From: Aquatica leii
Lineage: Eukaryota; Arthropoda; Insecta; Coleoptera; Lampyridae
DNA length: 64,000 nucleotides
Assembly (NCBI GenBank): GCA_035610365.1
Contig: CM069432.1
Coordinates: 171,738,035-171,802,034, forward strand
Direction: 5' to 3'
Part shown: in pieces, positions 9,107 to 21,165 of the stretch
Layout: each line of letters begins with the position of its first letter
How positions within the stretch are numbered: the stretch's first letter is position 1
Made by a program: the position numbers and the translations under genes
The notes under the pieces: generated by a model
Databases searched by the model: none
Seen by the model: only the letters and a program-made list of their open reading frames with translations
Told to the model about the DNA's origin: nothing

Positions 9107-12090
9107 CCCAGGGACCACACACACACACGTCAATATGACGTCAGTTTTTCGTCGGTGACAACGTCATATTCACTTTACCAATGACGTCTAAATGACGCAT
9201 ATTTAACGTCAATATGTCACAGCACTAAGACGTCATTCTTGGTGATATTACGACACGTAGTTAGACGTCTGGATACGACGTGTATATGACGTCATTTTTA
9301 GAATATTTTAAGACGTCATTTAATGTTTTTGCAATTTGAATAGAATAGGTTAATTTACCTACAATGAAATTTGGAAACATTTATTTGTTAAGATAGCTAA
9401 TTCAAAATAGTAAGATAAAAAAACATCATACAAGAAAACGAATGTGAGTGTAAAATACCTTAAACTAATATGTAAATAATTCATTTTTAATACAAGTACA
9501 ATACATTAACTTGTGAAATATATACAATCACTAAGTTGAATTTAAAGATTGAGATAAGCAAAACTTTCAATTTTTCAGTATAAAAAAAAATAACTAAAAC
9601 ATTCACAAAATAATTGCATATTACAAATAGGGTTTAATTACTACGAATTTAACTTCCCAGAATAGTCACATTTGAAAACATGTTTTACTATGATTTTTGA
9701 AAACTATAAAGCAATTCATAATTTTATCATATAGTGTTAACAATTGGTAAACATACCCAATTACCGTTAGATGCAAACACTTACTAAACACATTGCTAAT
9801 AGGGCAAAGTATTAATTCATTATCAAGATCACATAGAATACTTATATTTAACTTTAGAAAACTAAATCAGTAATGGTACAGAGGGGCATACGTCTTAAAT
9901 TGTTTATCAATGTTAGGATTATCATTAGAATAAGTTTCTATTACAGGCAACACACTAGTTTCAGAAATAAAAATAGGTTTCTTACTTTGTAGAGGTATTA
10001 GCTCACTTTGTACACTTGCAGCGACACATCTCAACACCTGACGATGTCCTACTATTTCTTTCAACTTATGTTTTACAATTCTATGATATATTTAATTATG
10101 TATTTGTTTTGTGTTGTCGTTTTTCAATAGCTTTGAGTCGTTCGGGGGCGTGCTTCAACCAGACTTTTATTAGGCCTTCTACTTCGTTATTATTACAATT
10201 CGTACCTGCTTTAACTGCACCTGTAACAAAATTTAGTAAAATTAACGTTTCCAATCCATTAGTTTTTTTTATATATTAGAGTCATACTTACGAATAATCA
10301 CATCATTTAACTGTAATTCACAGAATGCCTTTTTCTTTGAACGCTTCCCAAATAATTGTAGTTTTGAGCCACTTCATCTGTTAAAATGTACTTTAAGATG
10401 CGATTTGTCTTAGTGATATCCTTGCCACCGAGAGTTCTTAAATATGTACACTAAAAAAAAGTATAAACAATTTTAATAGAATATAAATGGAGTCCAGTAC
10501 CAAAGCTGAATTTGTATCCGGACTTTCAGTGAGAAGTTGATTTAGTCCTATTAGATCTTGTTCAGTATTTATTGGCAATTGAGTAGGTAATTCAGGTAAA
10601 ACTGGAAAAGGTGAAGACTGCTTCTCTTTTTGTTGAGTCAAATAATTTAATATTTGCTTGTTCTGTTCCTTAACATGTGTAACTGCCGTTAAACAACTTT
10701 CTTGTATAGAAACTATAAATATATCATTATGCAGTTAAATTATAAAGAAGGTTGTGGATTTCCACTACTTACTAAGTCGATGTATTAAATCTTCGCTGAT
10801 ATTTACGAATGCAAAGTACGAAAAGCAGTACTTTTTGGAGTGTCACAGTTAAAAGTTTGAGGTGAACTTTCATTAATCTGTGTTAAATTCCTATTTCTAG
10901 TTACAGCCATTAATGTCCCATTCTGTTGAAACTTTTCTTGACCTGCAATAACAGAATGTGACGATTAGTTAAAATGATTTTATAACATTACCATCATCTG
11001 CCAATAATAATTTAAGTCTACTAACTTTTGGTGGTCGTGACAGTTGAGAAGACGTTTGAGGTTCTTCGTCTTCGCTATCTATGTACCTCTGCGGAAGAAA
11101 ATGTTTTCTTCTTGTAAGTGGTTGTTCAGAATCGCTTTGAATGTCAGATGTAATTTCACACTCGATCAGTTTTTTATGTACCTCATCGTAATCATCTATC
11201 AAAAATTTGTTTAAAATTGTAGATTGTTTCAAATAACAAAAAAAAAGTTTTGAATGAAGTAATAACAATATGGTAACATATTTTATTAAAAATTGACTTA
11301 CCCGTGCTATAAAAGCAGCGTGTTATTTGGAATGCTTCCCAATTATTGTCAGGAGTTTCTGAATTTTTCAGCGCCCTATTGTATTGGGTTTGTGAGTTAT
11401 ATGGAGGCCAGTTTACCTCGGTTTTTCTGGGTGTTAGCCAGTTTTTATTGACAATAGCCAAACCACCACCTGAGGTTGCAGCAAACTCAACTATAACAAA
11501 TGACATGACGTTCACCTTTAGGGATTTATTTAGTGTAGGAAAGGTTAACTGTGAACATACAAATGTACAATAAGTAGACACAATTTTTTAATTTACCTTT
11601 TTAAGTTTTTCTGGCACATGCAATGCAAACACATAGAGAAGCAAACTTGACATTATTTTTGTGCAAACTCTGCAATAAACAAACAGCTGCAAACAGCAAT
11701 CCATAGGCGCGATACACATGCGCTGCAAACCGTATAGGCTCATTGGCGGGTAAATTATTTGTAATTGAATTAAGAACCAATTAACGATTTATTATAGGTG
11801 ACGCATGCTAACACGGTGTATTAAAAGACATAAGTCGCTAACATAAAATTATAGAAAAATGCAAAACTAGAACTGTATTATCTACCTATAATTTAAGAAA
11901 TTAATAATTTTCGTCATATATTAAAGATAGCTTTATAACGTCATTTTGGTGTATACAGACGTCATTGTTAGACATCATTATGACGTCGTTATTTTGGACA
12001 TCATTATGACGTCAGTTATTGGTTCAAAGACGTCGTAGACCAATAATCACTTAATACTGACGTCATATTGACGTGCGTGTGCTCGCTGGG
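9107..12090. mobile_element. CCC-type element C with DUF4806-type gene
   Basis: Ends read CCCAGGGACCACACACAC and, inverted, CCCAGCGAGCACACGC. Both run into ACGTCAATATGACGTCAGT, giving inverted repeats of about 36 bp. Flanking AT duplication at 9105-9106 and 12091-12092; excision restores the Copia frame ('MNDN' to 'MWGESAFF'). More than a dozen GACGTC/TGACGT words crowd 9130-9330 and 11937-12080. The minus strand encodes the gene at 10096-11506. The 2,984-bp element has no transposase, so it would depend on one supplied elsewhere. Confidence 0.85.
10096..11506 (-). pseudogene. DUF4806-type protein of element C (near-intact, six exons)
   Basis: Exons, with GT-AG borders except where noted, are 11506-11302, 11195-10992, 10942-10807, 10712-10501, 10436-10292 and 10220-10096. 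Exon 1 starts 'MSFVIVEF' and carries 'NWLTP', 'VNWPPY' and 'NNWEAFQITRCFYSTG', the N-terminal module common in this family. Exon 2 begins 'DYDEVHKKL' and is acidic. Exon 4 has 'LPELPTQLPINTEQDL', and exon 5 has 'LGGKDITKTNRILKYILTD' then 'YNYLG', the DUF4806 core. Exon 6 ends with 'EVEGLIKVWLKHAPERLKA'. Exon 5 holds one 1-bp frameshift (after 'YNYLG'). Summed exon length is one over a multiple of three, which agrees. Function unknown; its place inside an element with a matching repeat set suggests a DNA-binding accessory protein for transposition (inference). Confidence 0.7.
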
Positions 12091-13557
12091 ATGTGGGGCG
12101 AAAGTGCATTCTTTGCAACTTATATATTGAATCGCAGCTTTTCTGAAACAGTGAAAGTAACTCCAGCAGAAATGTGGTACGGGAAGAGACCAAATATTTC
12201 AAACATACGAATTTTTGGAAGTACTGCATATATTAAAAAACTTAGCCATTTAAAAAAGCTAGAAAGTAGAAGCATTAAAACAATTGATTGGATTTTTAGG
12301 AAATGGTTATAGAGTTTGGGACCCAGTACAAAGAAAAGTGATTTTAGCAAGGGATGTTATTTTTGAAGAAAGAGAAAGTAAAAATAAAATCAGTGATGAT
12401 TTGGATAAAAACAGCTGTGAATTCTTGACAGCTATTTTTGAAGAAGATGAAGAAGAAAATGAAAAGAGTGAAGAACAAGAAGAAGTAGTGGGACAAAATG
12501 AAGAAGAAGAAGAAGTTTCTGAACAAAATATTATACAAAACAAAATTAGACCAGTTCGTCAAAAGAAAATACCTGCAAAATTAAACGATTATGTTTTACT
12601 TACACATAAAGAAGCAATTAGTAGTGAAGATAAACACTTGTGGAAGAAAGCTATAGATGAAGAAAAGCAAGCACTTAGTAAAAATGATGTGTTTGATTTT
12701 GTGAAAGAAGAGGATGTGAGTGATCAAGAAAATTTTGTCATGTAGATGGGTTTTTAAAATCAAGGAAGATTATACGTATAAAGTACGTCTGGTGATTAGG
12801 GGTTGTGAGCAAAGTGAAAGTGAATATTCAGAAACGTTTAGTCCAGTGGTTTCAGTGAATACTTTAAGAATGTTGTTAGCTTATAGTCAACTTGATAATA
12901 TGTGTATTAAGCAATTTGTTGTAAAATCAGCCTTTCTATCTGGTTATTTAAATGAAGATGTGTACATGGCTTTACCAGAGGGCTATGGAAAAATGAAAGG
13001 TCATGTTTGTAAACTTAAAAGATCATTGTATGGTCTAAAACAGAGTCCATACCAATGGAACAAAAGGTTAGTCGATTTTCTATCTAAAATAGGATTAAAG
13101 CAAACTATAACTGATAAAGCAGTTTTTAAAACCAAAGAAGGAGATTTAATTCTAGCCGTATGGGTAGATGATGGATTGGTTCTCTCTAATAATATTGATA
13201 AAGCTAATGATTTGTTACACAAATTAAGTTGTGAATTTGAAATTAAAATAATAGAAAATCCAAAGTCATTTGTCGGCATTGAGCTTGTTATTGGTGATGA
13301 TAACACGGTGGTGTTACATCAACAGTCCTATGTGAAACGTTTGTTGAGTCAATATGGTATGAGTGATTGTAAACCTGTAAAGACACCCTCAGTGTTTGAA
13401 CAGGTAAATGAAAATATTGAAAAGGGCAAAACGAATTTTCCATTTAGAGAGGCCGTAGGTAGCTTGTTATATTTAGCCAATAGGACCCGTCCAGATATTA
13501 GTTTCGCGGTAAATATTGTTTCTAGAAACATGGAAAATCCGAGTGTAGAAGATGTAT
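12091..13557 (+). pseudogene. Copia 1 integrase C-terminus and reverse transcriptase
   Basis: Begins 'MWGESAFFATYILNRS' and 'TPAEMWYGKRPN', the end of Copia integrase, then an acidic linker (12380-12530). The RT follows with 'CRWVFKIKED', 'VRLVIRGCEQ', 'KRSLYGLKQSPYQW' and the catalytic 'VWVDDGLVL' near 13160. 'FREAVGSLLYLANRTRPDISF' marks the connection region. Frameshifts lie near 12285 and 12735. The frame is cut at about 13557 by the next insertion and resumes at 15508 with 'IQKIKRIFRYLQ'. Inactive, but the domain order is complete. Confidence 0.88.
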
Positions 13558-15507
13558 CTGAGAAAAAAAACATATTTATATATAATAAATGGGATATTAG
13601 AGAGTTCAATAGTAATTATTAATAATATTTATTTCGGTTAACTAAATTAGGGTACTGTATAAGTACTAGATATAGTGTATATTATGTGTTAATTTTTCAA
13701 GCGTATACACACTAATATATTATTTATTTCGCAAAGCATAATTAATATTCAATTTATTGTGTTTACAATTAATTTACCAAATTAATTATAAATCGGCATA
13801 TTAACAGTTAATTTGCAATGCTAAACGGTAATCGCGCAAATATTGACCACAAACCCATCAAGGATCAAGACGAAAACGAATCTCGGTGACGGACGTAGAC
13901 CGCAGAGTTGCGCAGTTTCAGTACGTTGCACGTTGATTTCACGAGTTTCAGTTTTGATTTTCGTTCCATTTCCAATTGTAGACAATTATTTTGTGTTTAG
14001 TGTCTAATTTATAGGATTATAAAATGAGTAGCGAGGTCACAAGATTGCTTCAAGACATGGGGCTATTCCATTTAGTAGATGTATTTTCCGGTAAGTAATA
14101 AAATAATACCAATATTATGTAACAAAGCTTTTATTCAATCGGCTTAAAGACTTAAAAATTTTATGTTTTTCCTGTTAATACATCTTCAAAAGAGAAGGCA
14201 CATTTTTGGATATTCAGTCAATTTTGTGACAGTTTTTGTTGGGTAAATATAAATATAGGTAGTACCATTGGTAGTACTTAGGTTTTTCACATGGTGTACC
14301 TTTCTTATCACATGACATACTATCTTTTTGTACTATTAATTAACTTTGGAAAGTTAGCAGAAATAAAACGCCGTGTAATTCCGCTATTAATAACTATCAT
14401 TTATTTCTGTTTATTTCATTCTAGACAATGGAATTGACGATCTAGAGATGTTGCGTGAAGTTTTTGATGCTATGTGTCCATTGGTGGGAAATCAACTTAA
14501 AATTAAAGCTTAATTAAAAAACACAACTGCAAACTTGGTCCTCATAGTTCTGAAATAAGTCACGAATTAATTAGTACAATGAATGTAGTTTAAGTTTGGA
14601 ATTGTGTATCAATCATTGTATCAATAAAAAAAAATTAAAAATAAATGTCAGAAACTTAAGTATTGCATGCAGTGAATGTACATTAACTTTAAGATTTTTT
14701 GTTACGTATTTTATTATTAATAACCTTTAGGTTATTAGTTGTTTGCTTTGTTATTCGATTGTTTCCGAATATTGTATGTAATTAATTTAGGGTTTCCATT
14801 AAAAAAATTAAAAAATAAAGGTCAGGAACTTAAGTATTGCAATGAATAATAATAATATTAATAATAACTTTAATTTTTTGTTACGTTTCTTATTGTAAAT
14901 AGCGTTTAAGAATGGTTTAAGTTAGTTTTTCAGTATGCTGTTGCCATATAAATATATGTAATTAGTATATATGTATATAGTTATCTGTTTCAATAAAAAA
15001 GTTTTAAAAATACTAGCGTTTGTTATTTATTAATAAACAAAGGTTAATTAATTAATTTTAATAAATGTCAATTAACTATTAATAAAGCAAAATACCTAGC
15101 AATCTATATATATTAATTATTAATATTTGTGTCAATTAACTGTAAATAAAGCAAAATACCTAGTAGTCTATGTATATTAACCATTAATAAAACTAGATTT
15201 AATATTTAACTTCAAGATTCATTATTAATACTTCTGTCGATTAACTATTAATGAAGCAAAATAGCTAGTAATCTGCATATTGACTATTAATAAAACTTGA
15301 TTTAACATTTAACTAAAAGGTTTATTATTAATTCTTGTGACAGTTAACTACCAATCAAGAAAAGTTTACTAGTAATCTATATTATATCATAAGATTGTAA
15401 TAAATTTTCGAGTTATAAATAATAAACATTTATTAGGTTGGATTTTCAATCAATTTTTTATTAATGATTACTCATTTTGAGTAGTGGGTAATAAACTCTT
15501 CTCTCAG
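13558..15507. mobile_element. Inserted element carrying a SAM-domain minigene
   Basis: It splits the Copia frame between 'SVEDV' and 'QKIKRIF'. Outer ends read CTGAGAAAAAAAAC and, inverted, CTGAGAGAAGAGTTT. The target looks like a 4-bp TGAT duplication, with one base lost on the left (uncertain). Both flanks inside the ends are rich in TTAATTA/ATTAATA words, densest at 15030-15400, where related units of about 110 bp containing GCAAAATACCTAG recur. The central part holds one spliced gene (14024-14513). Superfamily not determined. Confidence 0.55.
14024..14513 (+). CDS. Mini SAM-domain protein (51 aa, two exons)
   Basis: Exon 1 is 14024-14090 (ATG, then GTAAGT at 14091). Exon 2 is 14425-14513 (after TTCTAG), ending in TAA. 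The 156 coding bases give 51 residues with no lesion. The protein contains 'LLQDMGLFHLVDVF', 'NGIDDLEMLREV' and 'GNQLKIKA', the helix pattern of a sterile alpha motif: a leading LL..GL, then F..NGID, then a C-terminal G-x-x-L-K-I. It is almost nothing but the SAM fold. CAATAAA at about 14619 is a plausible polyadenylation signal. SAM domains bind other SAM domains or RNA, so it could act as an assembly or competitor peptide. That is inference; it may also be the remaining first exons of a longer, deleted transposon protein. Confidence 0.6.
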
Positions 15508-15824
15508 TGATACAAAAGATAAAACGAATATTCAGATACTTACAGAGAACATCTAGTTATGGTATTATTTATAAAAAAGGGGAAAATACTATGGAGGCAT
15601 ATAGTGATACCGATTTTGCAAGTGACCCAAATACGAGGAAAAGTACCTCAGGTTTTTTAATAATGTACGGTGGTGGACCCATAGTGTGGGGCACTAAAAA
15701 ACAACCAGTTGTTTCGACTAGTTCAGCTCAAAGCGAATTTATTTCCGCTAGCGATTGCGTAAAAGAAATTCTTTTTGTTAAATCTTTGTTTAAAGAAATA
15801 ACGAATGAGGATATAGGGGTAGAT
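15508..15824 (+). pseudogene. Copia 1 RNase H, first part
   Basis: Reads 'IQKIKRIFRYLQRTSSYGII', 'AYSDTDFASDPNTRKSTSGF' (first RNase H Asp) and 'STSSAQSEFISASDCVKE' (catalytic Glu). Cut at an AT target by the element at 15825. The frame resumes at 20762 with 'LNIDNQSTIYMIKNN'. Confidence 0.85.
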
Positions 15825-16500
15825 CCCAAATAGCAGAACAAGTTTGATTCAAGTTTGAAATTCCTATTATCTGACAATCGTAAATGCTTGAAACAAGCCC
15901 GATTTAGCAAGCCTGCAAGCTTAAGAAAAGCTCATATCAAGCTTACTAATTTCCACGCGTCAAACTCAATGCAAGCTTGCTTTTTCAACTTACATCAAAC
16001 TTGTCAATTCAGGTGTACACGCTTGATACAAGCATGCTTCAGACTTATCTCAAACAGCGAATCAAGCTTGATTTAAGCTTGAAATTCCTATTATGTAACA
16101 ATTGTAAATGCTTGCTTTTTAAAGTATATATCAAACTTAACATAATCTTAATGATGCAATTCCTTACAGATAATCTAGAAGTAAACGTGTCTATATGGAC
16201 TAACACTTGTAATTACCTATATTAATAAAATTCTCAGGATGTGGCTATATAAATGGCACCCTAAAATATATAAGTATCCATTAGCAAATTTAACTAATTT
16301 ATAGATGGAATAATATAAGTATAAAAATAAATGTCTTGATGGTATTTCCAAAAAAACTTAATTTATTAAACAAAAAAACTGTTACATAAAAACATATTGT
16401 AAATACTTATAGAGTCATTGTAACACTTTGGTTTTCATGGCGTTTATCTCTGAAACAAAAAAAAAATATTAAAACGACTCATACCTTATTGATATTTCTT

Positions 16501-16602
16501 TACCTTCTGGTACGACGTGTTTTTGCTTGCTGTAACCAGTTACACATTAGGCCTTTTATTTTGTCATCCGTAGTGTCCTTAAATAGTTTCCTGGCAGCAA
16601 CT
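16501..16602 (-). pseudogene. Last exon of a DUF4806-type gene in element G
   Basis: After a splice-acceptor-like TTTATTTATAG on the minus strand, the exon reads 'AARKLFKDTTDDKIKGLMCN' and then 'WLQQAKTRRTRR', followed by a stop. This matches the terminal exon of the gene in element C ('EVEGLIKVWLKHAPERLKA') and of that in element H in length, in the Trp-Leu pair and in the basic tail. The upstream exons are not visible, so this is a remnant left by internal deletion. Confidence 0.5.
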
Positions 16603-18525
16603 ATAAATAAAATAGAGCAAACAAAAGTAACTTTCACAAAATGACAAGAACTTATATAAATTTGATGAAGGAATGTACTATCTAAAGGTATACTGCCCTT
16701 GAAAGACAGACATATGTTCACAAACAATTATAAATCCATTTCAAACCGATTATTTGATTTGATCATTAGCCTGACCTTGTAAAATGTGCATTTCAAAACA
16801 ACTAGCATGCATATCTGCCATTTTTAGTATACCAGATTAATACCTTTTGTGCTTAAGTATAATTATGTACCAAAGAAACGAATAAACATAAAAATAAGCA
16901 AATGTATCTACCTATTTAATTGTAATTTATAAATATAGTCGTTTAACTTACCAAATAAATTTTGACACCATAAAATTATCTCCTACGGATGGCACTAAAG
17001 AACTAATCATAAACTAAGTATTTGTAGACGAGTAACTTCAATTGAGAGAAAAGGAATAACGTTTTAACTTTTCCCCACAACCGTTAGAGGCCACTATGTA
17101 ATAATTATCGGTAAAAAATACAAACACAGCAAATTTTATTTCCCTCTTTTTCGTACCTTGAAGGCTAAAAACGCTGAATTGCATTTCTCGAATAAAATCG
17201 ACTAAATAATGCAAGTTATTTTTACACGTGTTTGATTCTAACGTTTATTACTATTTAAAAACTGAAGGTTTTCATATTCGTTTTAAAGAAAAGTTGTTAC
17301 AATATTCACACGGTGTTGATTCGAATGAAACTGGAAGTCATTTATATTGTATTTGTGCAAATAAAAAATGTTATATAAAATAAGTCGCTTTTATTAATGC
17401 ATAATTATAAAAAAGTGACAATTTTCATAACTATTCTTTCAAAAACAAGAAAACATTCAAAATAAACCATTGTAATAATAATGGGTGCTACCCACACCCA
17501 CACATTAAGTTTAAAATTCGCGCTATTTGTTTTCCCCACAACCGTTGTAGGGCGCCATAAACTGTGTTCCAAGTTTATATACAGGAGATTCCCCTCTAAG
17601 TATATCTTCTCTCTGGAACTAATAAAGAACTCTATCAAAATGGTCGCGTTCAGCAGACCCAACAGTAGTGAAACAGTTGAGCCAAATCTGGTGAAACGAC
17701 ATGCTATAAACCGCTACATCGAAATTTCATCGAATGACCTCAGGGGAGCGGTCAGTAGCGAATTATTTATATGCTACAAATTCAACAAAATTTTGCAGTT
17801 ACTTATTTACAAAAACGAAAATCATGGAAATATCCTTGCTGTAACAAGTTTAACGCAAACTTGCACAAACAGATTAAAGATGTATTGATATGACAAGTTT
17901 CCCAAGCAGCACAATATATTATATAAATGTTATTTACTAATATCAATGAAACATTCAAATGTAACACTTTCATATATTAAAAAAATATTTTAGGTAAATA
18001 TATAAAAAATATTTGAGATAAATTTTACCAAAATATTTCAAGTAAATATTTTTAAAATATTTTAAGTAAACGTATAAAAATATTTAGCGTAAATGTTAAT
18101 ATCATATTTTAAGTAAATATATGGAAATCATTTAAATTAATTGTTTGTATAAGGTTTCCCAATAATATTTTCTAAACATTTTAAAATTATATTTATGCAA
18201 CATTTGTTGGTCAGATTTTAAAAATAATTTCAAAAATTATTTAAAAATGTTTTTATTATACTTTTGAATTGTTTTTAAATAAAAGATTGATACGAAATCA
18301 ATTTACAAAATAAACTTATTGATATTACAAAAGAGAAAAGTTACTTATCAACTAAGATTATGTTTGAAATATTATTATAAACACCCGTTTTACATGTTTG
18401 ATAACGTTAAATATAAATATGTATATCTACAAACTAAAAACTAATTTTAGTCGTCATTCAGATTTTCGCTTGCATTTGTTCTTCAGCTGAATCAATTCTG
18501 TAAATAAAATGTATTAATTTTGTAA

Positions 18526-18912
18526 TCATAAGAGCATCTGAAAAATCTTTTTCAACCCCTTCAGTAAATAATTAATTTGATAATGGGATGCATTTGTGTC
18601 ACGAGCAAACTCATTTATCAATATAATTAAATCATTTGAGGTGTTATTAATGTTAGTACTTTCAAATACCGTAGATGTAGAAGAAGCATTAGTTTTGCAT
18701 TCCGATTGATTTATCATTTCATCTGTGCTAATATTGAACCGTACATATTTTGTTTCTTGTACTGAATTCGTACCACATGATACGGTATTTATGGTACCCT
18801 TATCTGATATATTTAATAGGTTGTTACCAGTTGCCAAATGTAATAGGTTTATACCTTTTAAAATTTCTTTTTTGATAAAACGACTTTTAGCAACGCGGCG
18901 TTTAGAGGACAT
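18526..18912 (-). pseudogene. EnSpm/CACTA-like transposase, N-terminal segment
   Basis: Starts 'MSSKRRVAKSRFIKKEI', a basic N-terminus, and ends with 'LINEFARDTNASHYQINYLL' then 'KGLKKIF'. That end lines up with 'LTSWIVKSNVSHRPANDLLS' then 'ILKNLLPGL' in the transposase pseudogene at 2546-4850: same spacing, with Asn/Ser/His near the middle. I therefore read it as the first exon region of a diverged member of the same family, left after internal deletion. It ties this TIR type to that transposase family. The similarity is short, so confidence is moderate. Confidence 0.45.
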
Positions 18913-19814
18913 TTTTCGTTAGCCAAATAAATGTAATTACCTTATCACAAATAATAAATACTACTTAAGCAAGTCTAAATATCTAACATGAACCATGTGC
19001 TCCACGCATCAAGAGAAAATAAAAACTTTGTCGAAAGAGCGGGATAAAGTATACTAAATGATGCAAATCAGATCCTATGATACAAAATTAAAAAGATTAT
19101 CTATTACACAGAAATTGAATAAAAACATACTTACCTAACCACTGTTTATACTTCGATCCAATCTTGTACTTTTACTGGATCTTATTGGTTACTTTACACA
19201 AATAAGTACATCCACTTATAAGTATCGCAAATTAATTGTGAACTGTAGTGATCGATGGTAAAATACAGAATGGTTGAAATACAGGTAAAATCTTGGTGCA
19301 TTCGTATTCTTTCTTGATGCGCCTAAGTAGGATTTGCAAAACAAAAGATTTGCCATCGGTTATAAACTATGAGTAACGCTAGCACAAATATGTTTTTACT
19401 AGTTACCTGCTTAGGTAAAAATTTACGATAAACTAAGAAATACAAGCAAGTTTAGACAATTTTTGTTTGAATTCAGAGCGTTCTTAAACAATGTAGACAA
19501 AGAAAAATAAATGTTTCAATAAACGTAATTAATGTTAAATTTTTTACTACAATGTTACAGTGAATCCTTTATGAGAAGAAGTCAAGACATTTTACATCTG
19601 TATGCAATAATATTTTCCTAAGTGTTGCTTGTAAAGAAAAACTATTGTGTTTATAATTGAATTACAAACAAAAAATTTTTTTACTTATAAATGTAAAATA
19701 AATGCAAAGTGCGCATCATTTGTCTTAAAGACAAAATTTGTGATATTTGTATTACCTTTGTTAAAAACTGGTTATACACTGTAAAAATAATTGCAAATTT
19801 ACCATGAAAATTTA

Positions 19815-19945
19815 CTGAAAATTAAGAATATTACTGCAAACTGAATAGCAAACATTTTTTTTTTTATTTTAGTAAAATTTCCGTAAATGTTAATTTACTA
19901 TTTAGTTTGCTGTAATATTTTTAACTTTTGTAGTAATTTCCTTAG
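19815..19945. repeat. Short imperfect inverted repeat in element D
   Basis: Two arms of about 45 bp sharing AATATTACTGCAAACT-like and AATATTACAGCAAACT-like cores face each other across a T-rich centre. It may be a small hairpin element inserted in D. No target duplication assigned. Confidence 0.35.
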
Positions 19946-20761
19946 TAAGTACAAGAAGTACTTCTTGTGTTGGCTCTCAAGAGGAGACTATGACCAAGCC
20001 TAAGTCTGGGTGTTTTACTACGACGCGGTCTAAGCCGAAAGTCGCTTATAATCTTAAACATAACAACCGCGAAAGCTTAAGATTTTATATTTATTCCTTT
20101 TTTATAATTATTATTGATTTAGTGGTAAAACCTTTTTGTGGTGTAGTATGTAATTATCATAAAACTGCAAAGATTATAATCAATGTAGACAGTTATTTTG
20201 TGTTTTGTTATTACGTTTGTCTAAAATAAAGTTCAAAAATGTATTTTCTTAAATAAAAAAAAATGATTTTTTTCAAAAAGTGTGCGTTAAGGTGTTAAAA
20301 CCATATCTGTACTTTATGTAATTTTCTTATTTAAAATTATAAAATATACATTTACAAAATATTTTTTCTTATATTTTCGAAAATGCTTTAAATAATTATT
20401 TACTGAATATTTCTTCAATATATTTGTTTTTCAATAATTTAAAATATAAATATAATATTTTTTAAACGCTGTAGAATAATTATTTAAAAAAAAATTTATA
20501 TAAATATTTATTTTACATTCGTTATAAATATTATAAAACATTGTTATACCAAATATATTTTAAATATGAGTCTACACTTAAAAATATTTAACACAGATTT
20601 TCAACAGACAAATATTAGAATTACGTTTATATAATGTTATTGAAATATATGGTGCTGCTTGGGTTATTGCAAGCTTGCTCTTCACTTGTTGCGTAATGCA
20701 AGTGTAGCAAGCTCATATCTAACCAATGACAAACTTGTTATAAGCTTGCATGCTATGTGGG

Positions 20762-21000
20762 ATCTGAACATAGATAATCAAAGTACAATTTATATGATTA
20801 AAAATAACTGATCTTTTAAGACATCTAAACATATAGACACTCGTTTCAAATTTATTGTAGAAAAGGTCAATGAGAATAACATTGAGTTGAAATATTGTCC
20901 TTCAGAGTTCCAACTGGCCGATATTTTCACTAAGGACAAACCAAACCATTTTCAGGAAATGGTAGAAATAATTTTATACGCTGATATTTTTTTATGTTAA
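20762..21000 (+). pseudogene. Copia 1 RNase H, last part
   Basis: Continues with 'LNIDNQSTIYMIKNN', an in-frame TGA near 20809, then 'TSKHIDTRFKFIVEKV' and 'IELKYCPSEFQLADIFTK', the standard Copia C-terminus (RNase H catalytic Asp plus the 'ADIFTK' tail). The polyprotein ends near 20999, and the polypurine tract and 3' LTR follow at 21157-21166. Confidence 0.85.
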
Positions 21001-21165
21001 TTATACATATTTTGTTGCATGCTTAAAATGTTACTCGTCTGAAACGTAATACTAAAAATAATATACTATACTTGAAGTTGTAATTCGAAAATCTGTTTGT
21101 TGTTTTGTAACTTTGAAATCTATTTGTTGAATTTGTAATATGAATAAGTTTAGTTTAAGGGAGGG

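Larger units (their letters stand above)
17901..20663. mobile_element. CCC-type element D with transposase 5' end
   Basis: Ends CCCAAGCAGCACAATATAT and ATATGGTGCTGCTTGGG (inverted, near-perfect for about 19 bp), flanked by TT on both sides (17899-17900 and 20664-20665). Subterminal zones (17960-18250 and 20340-20650) are dense in AAATATTTT and TAAGTAAATAT words. The minus strand holds an N-terminal transposase segment at 18526-18912. The rest (19000-20300) has no recognisable gene beyond a short inverted repeat. It is nested in element G, inside Copia 1. Confidence 0.75.
15825..20761. mobile_element. CCC-type element G (hosts element D)
   Basis: Ends CCCAAATAGCAG and, inverted, CCCACATAGCATGCAAGCTT, flanked by AT at 15823-15824 and 20762-20763. 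Excision restores 'DIGVDLNIDNQS' in the Copia RNase H. Subterminal sequence is crowded with CAAGCTTG/CAAGCTT words (15838-16080 and 20664-20755). Without the nested element at 17901-20663, G is about 2.17 kb. It keeps the last exon of a DUF4806-type gene (16501-16602, minus strand). The rest of the interior, including 16740-17900, shows no further clear exon. Confidence 0.8.

Noticed and set aside
12307..12562. Two minus-strand frames rich in Ser, Phe and Cys
   Set aside because: They mirror the acidic GAA-rich linker of the Copia polyprotein.
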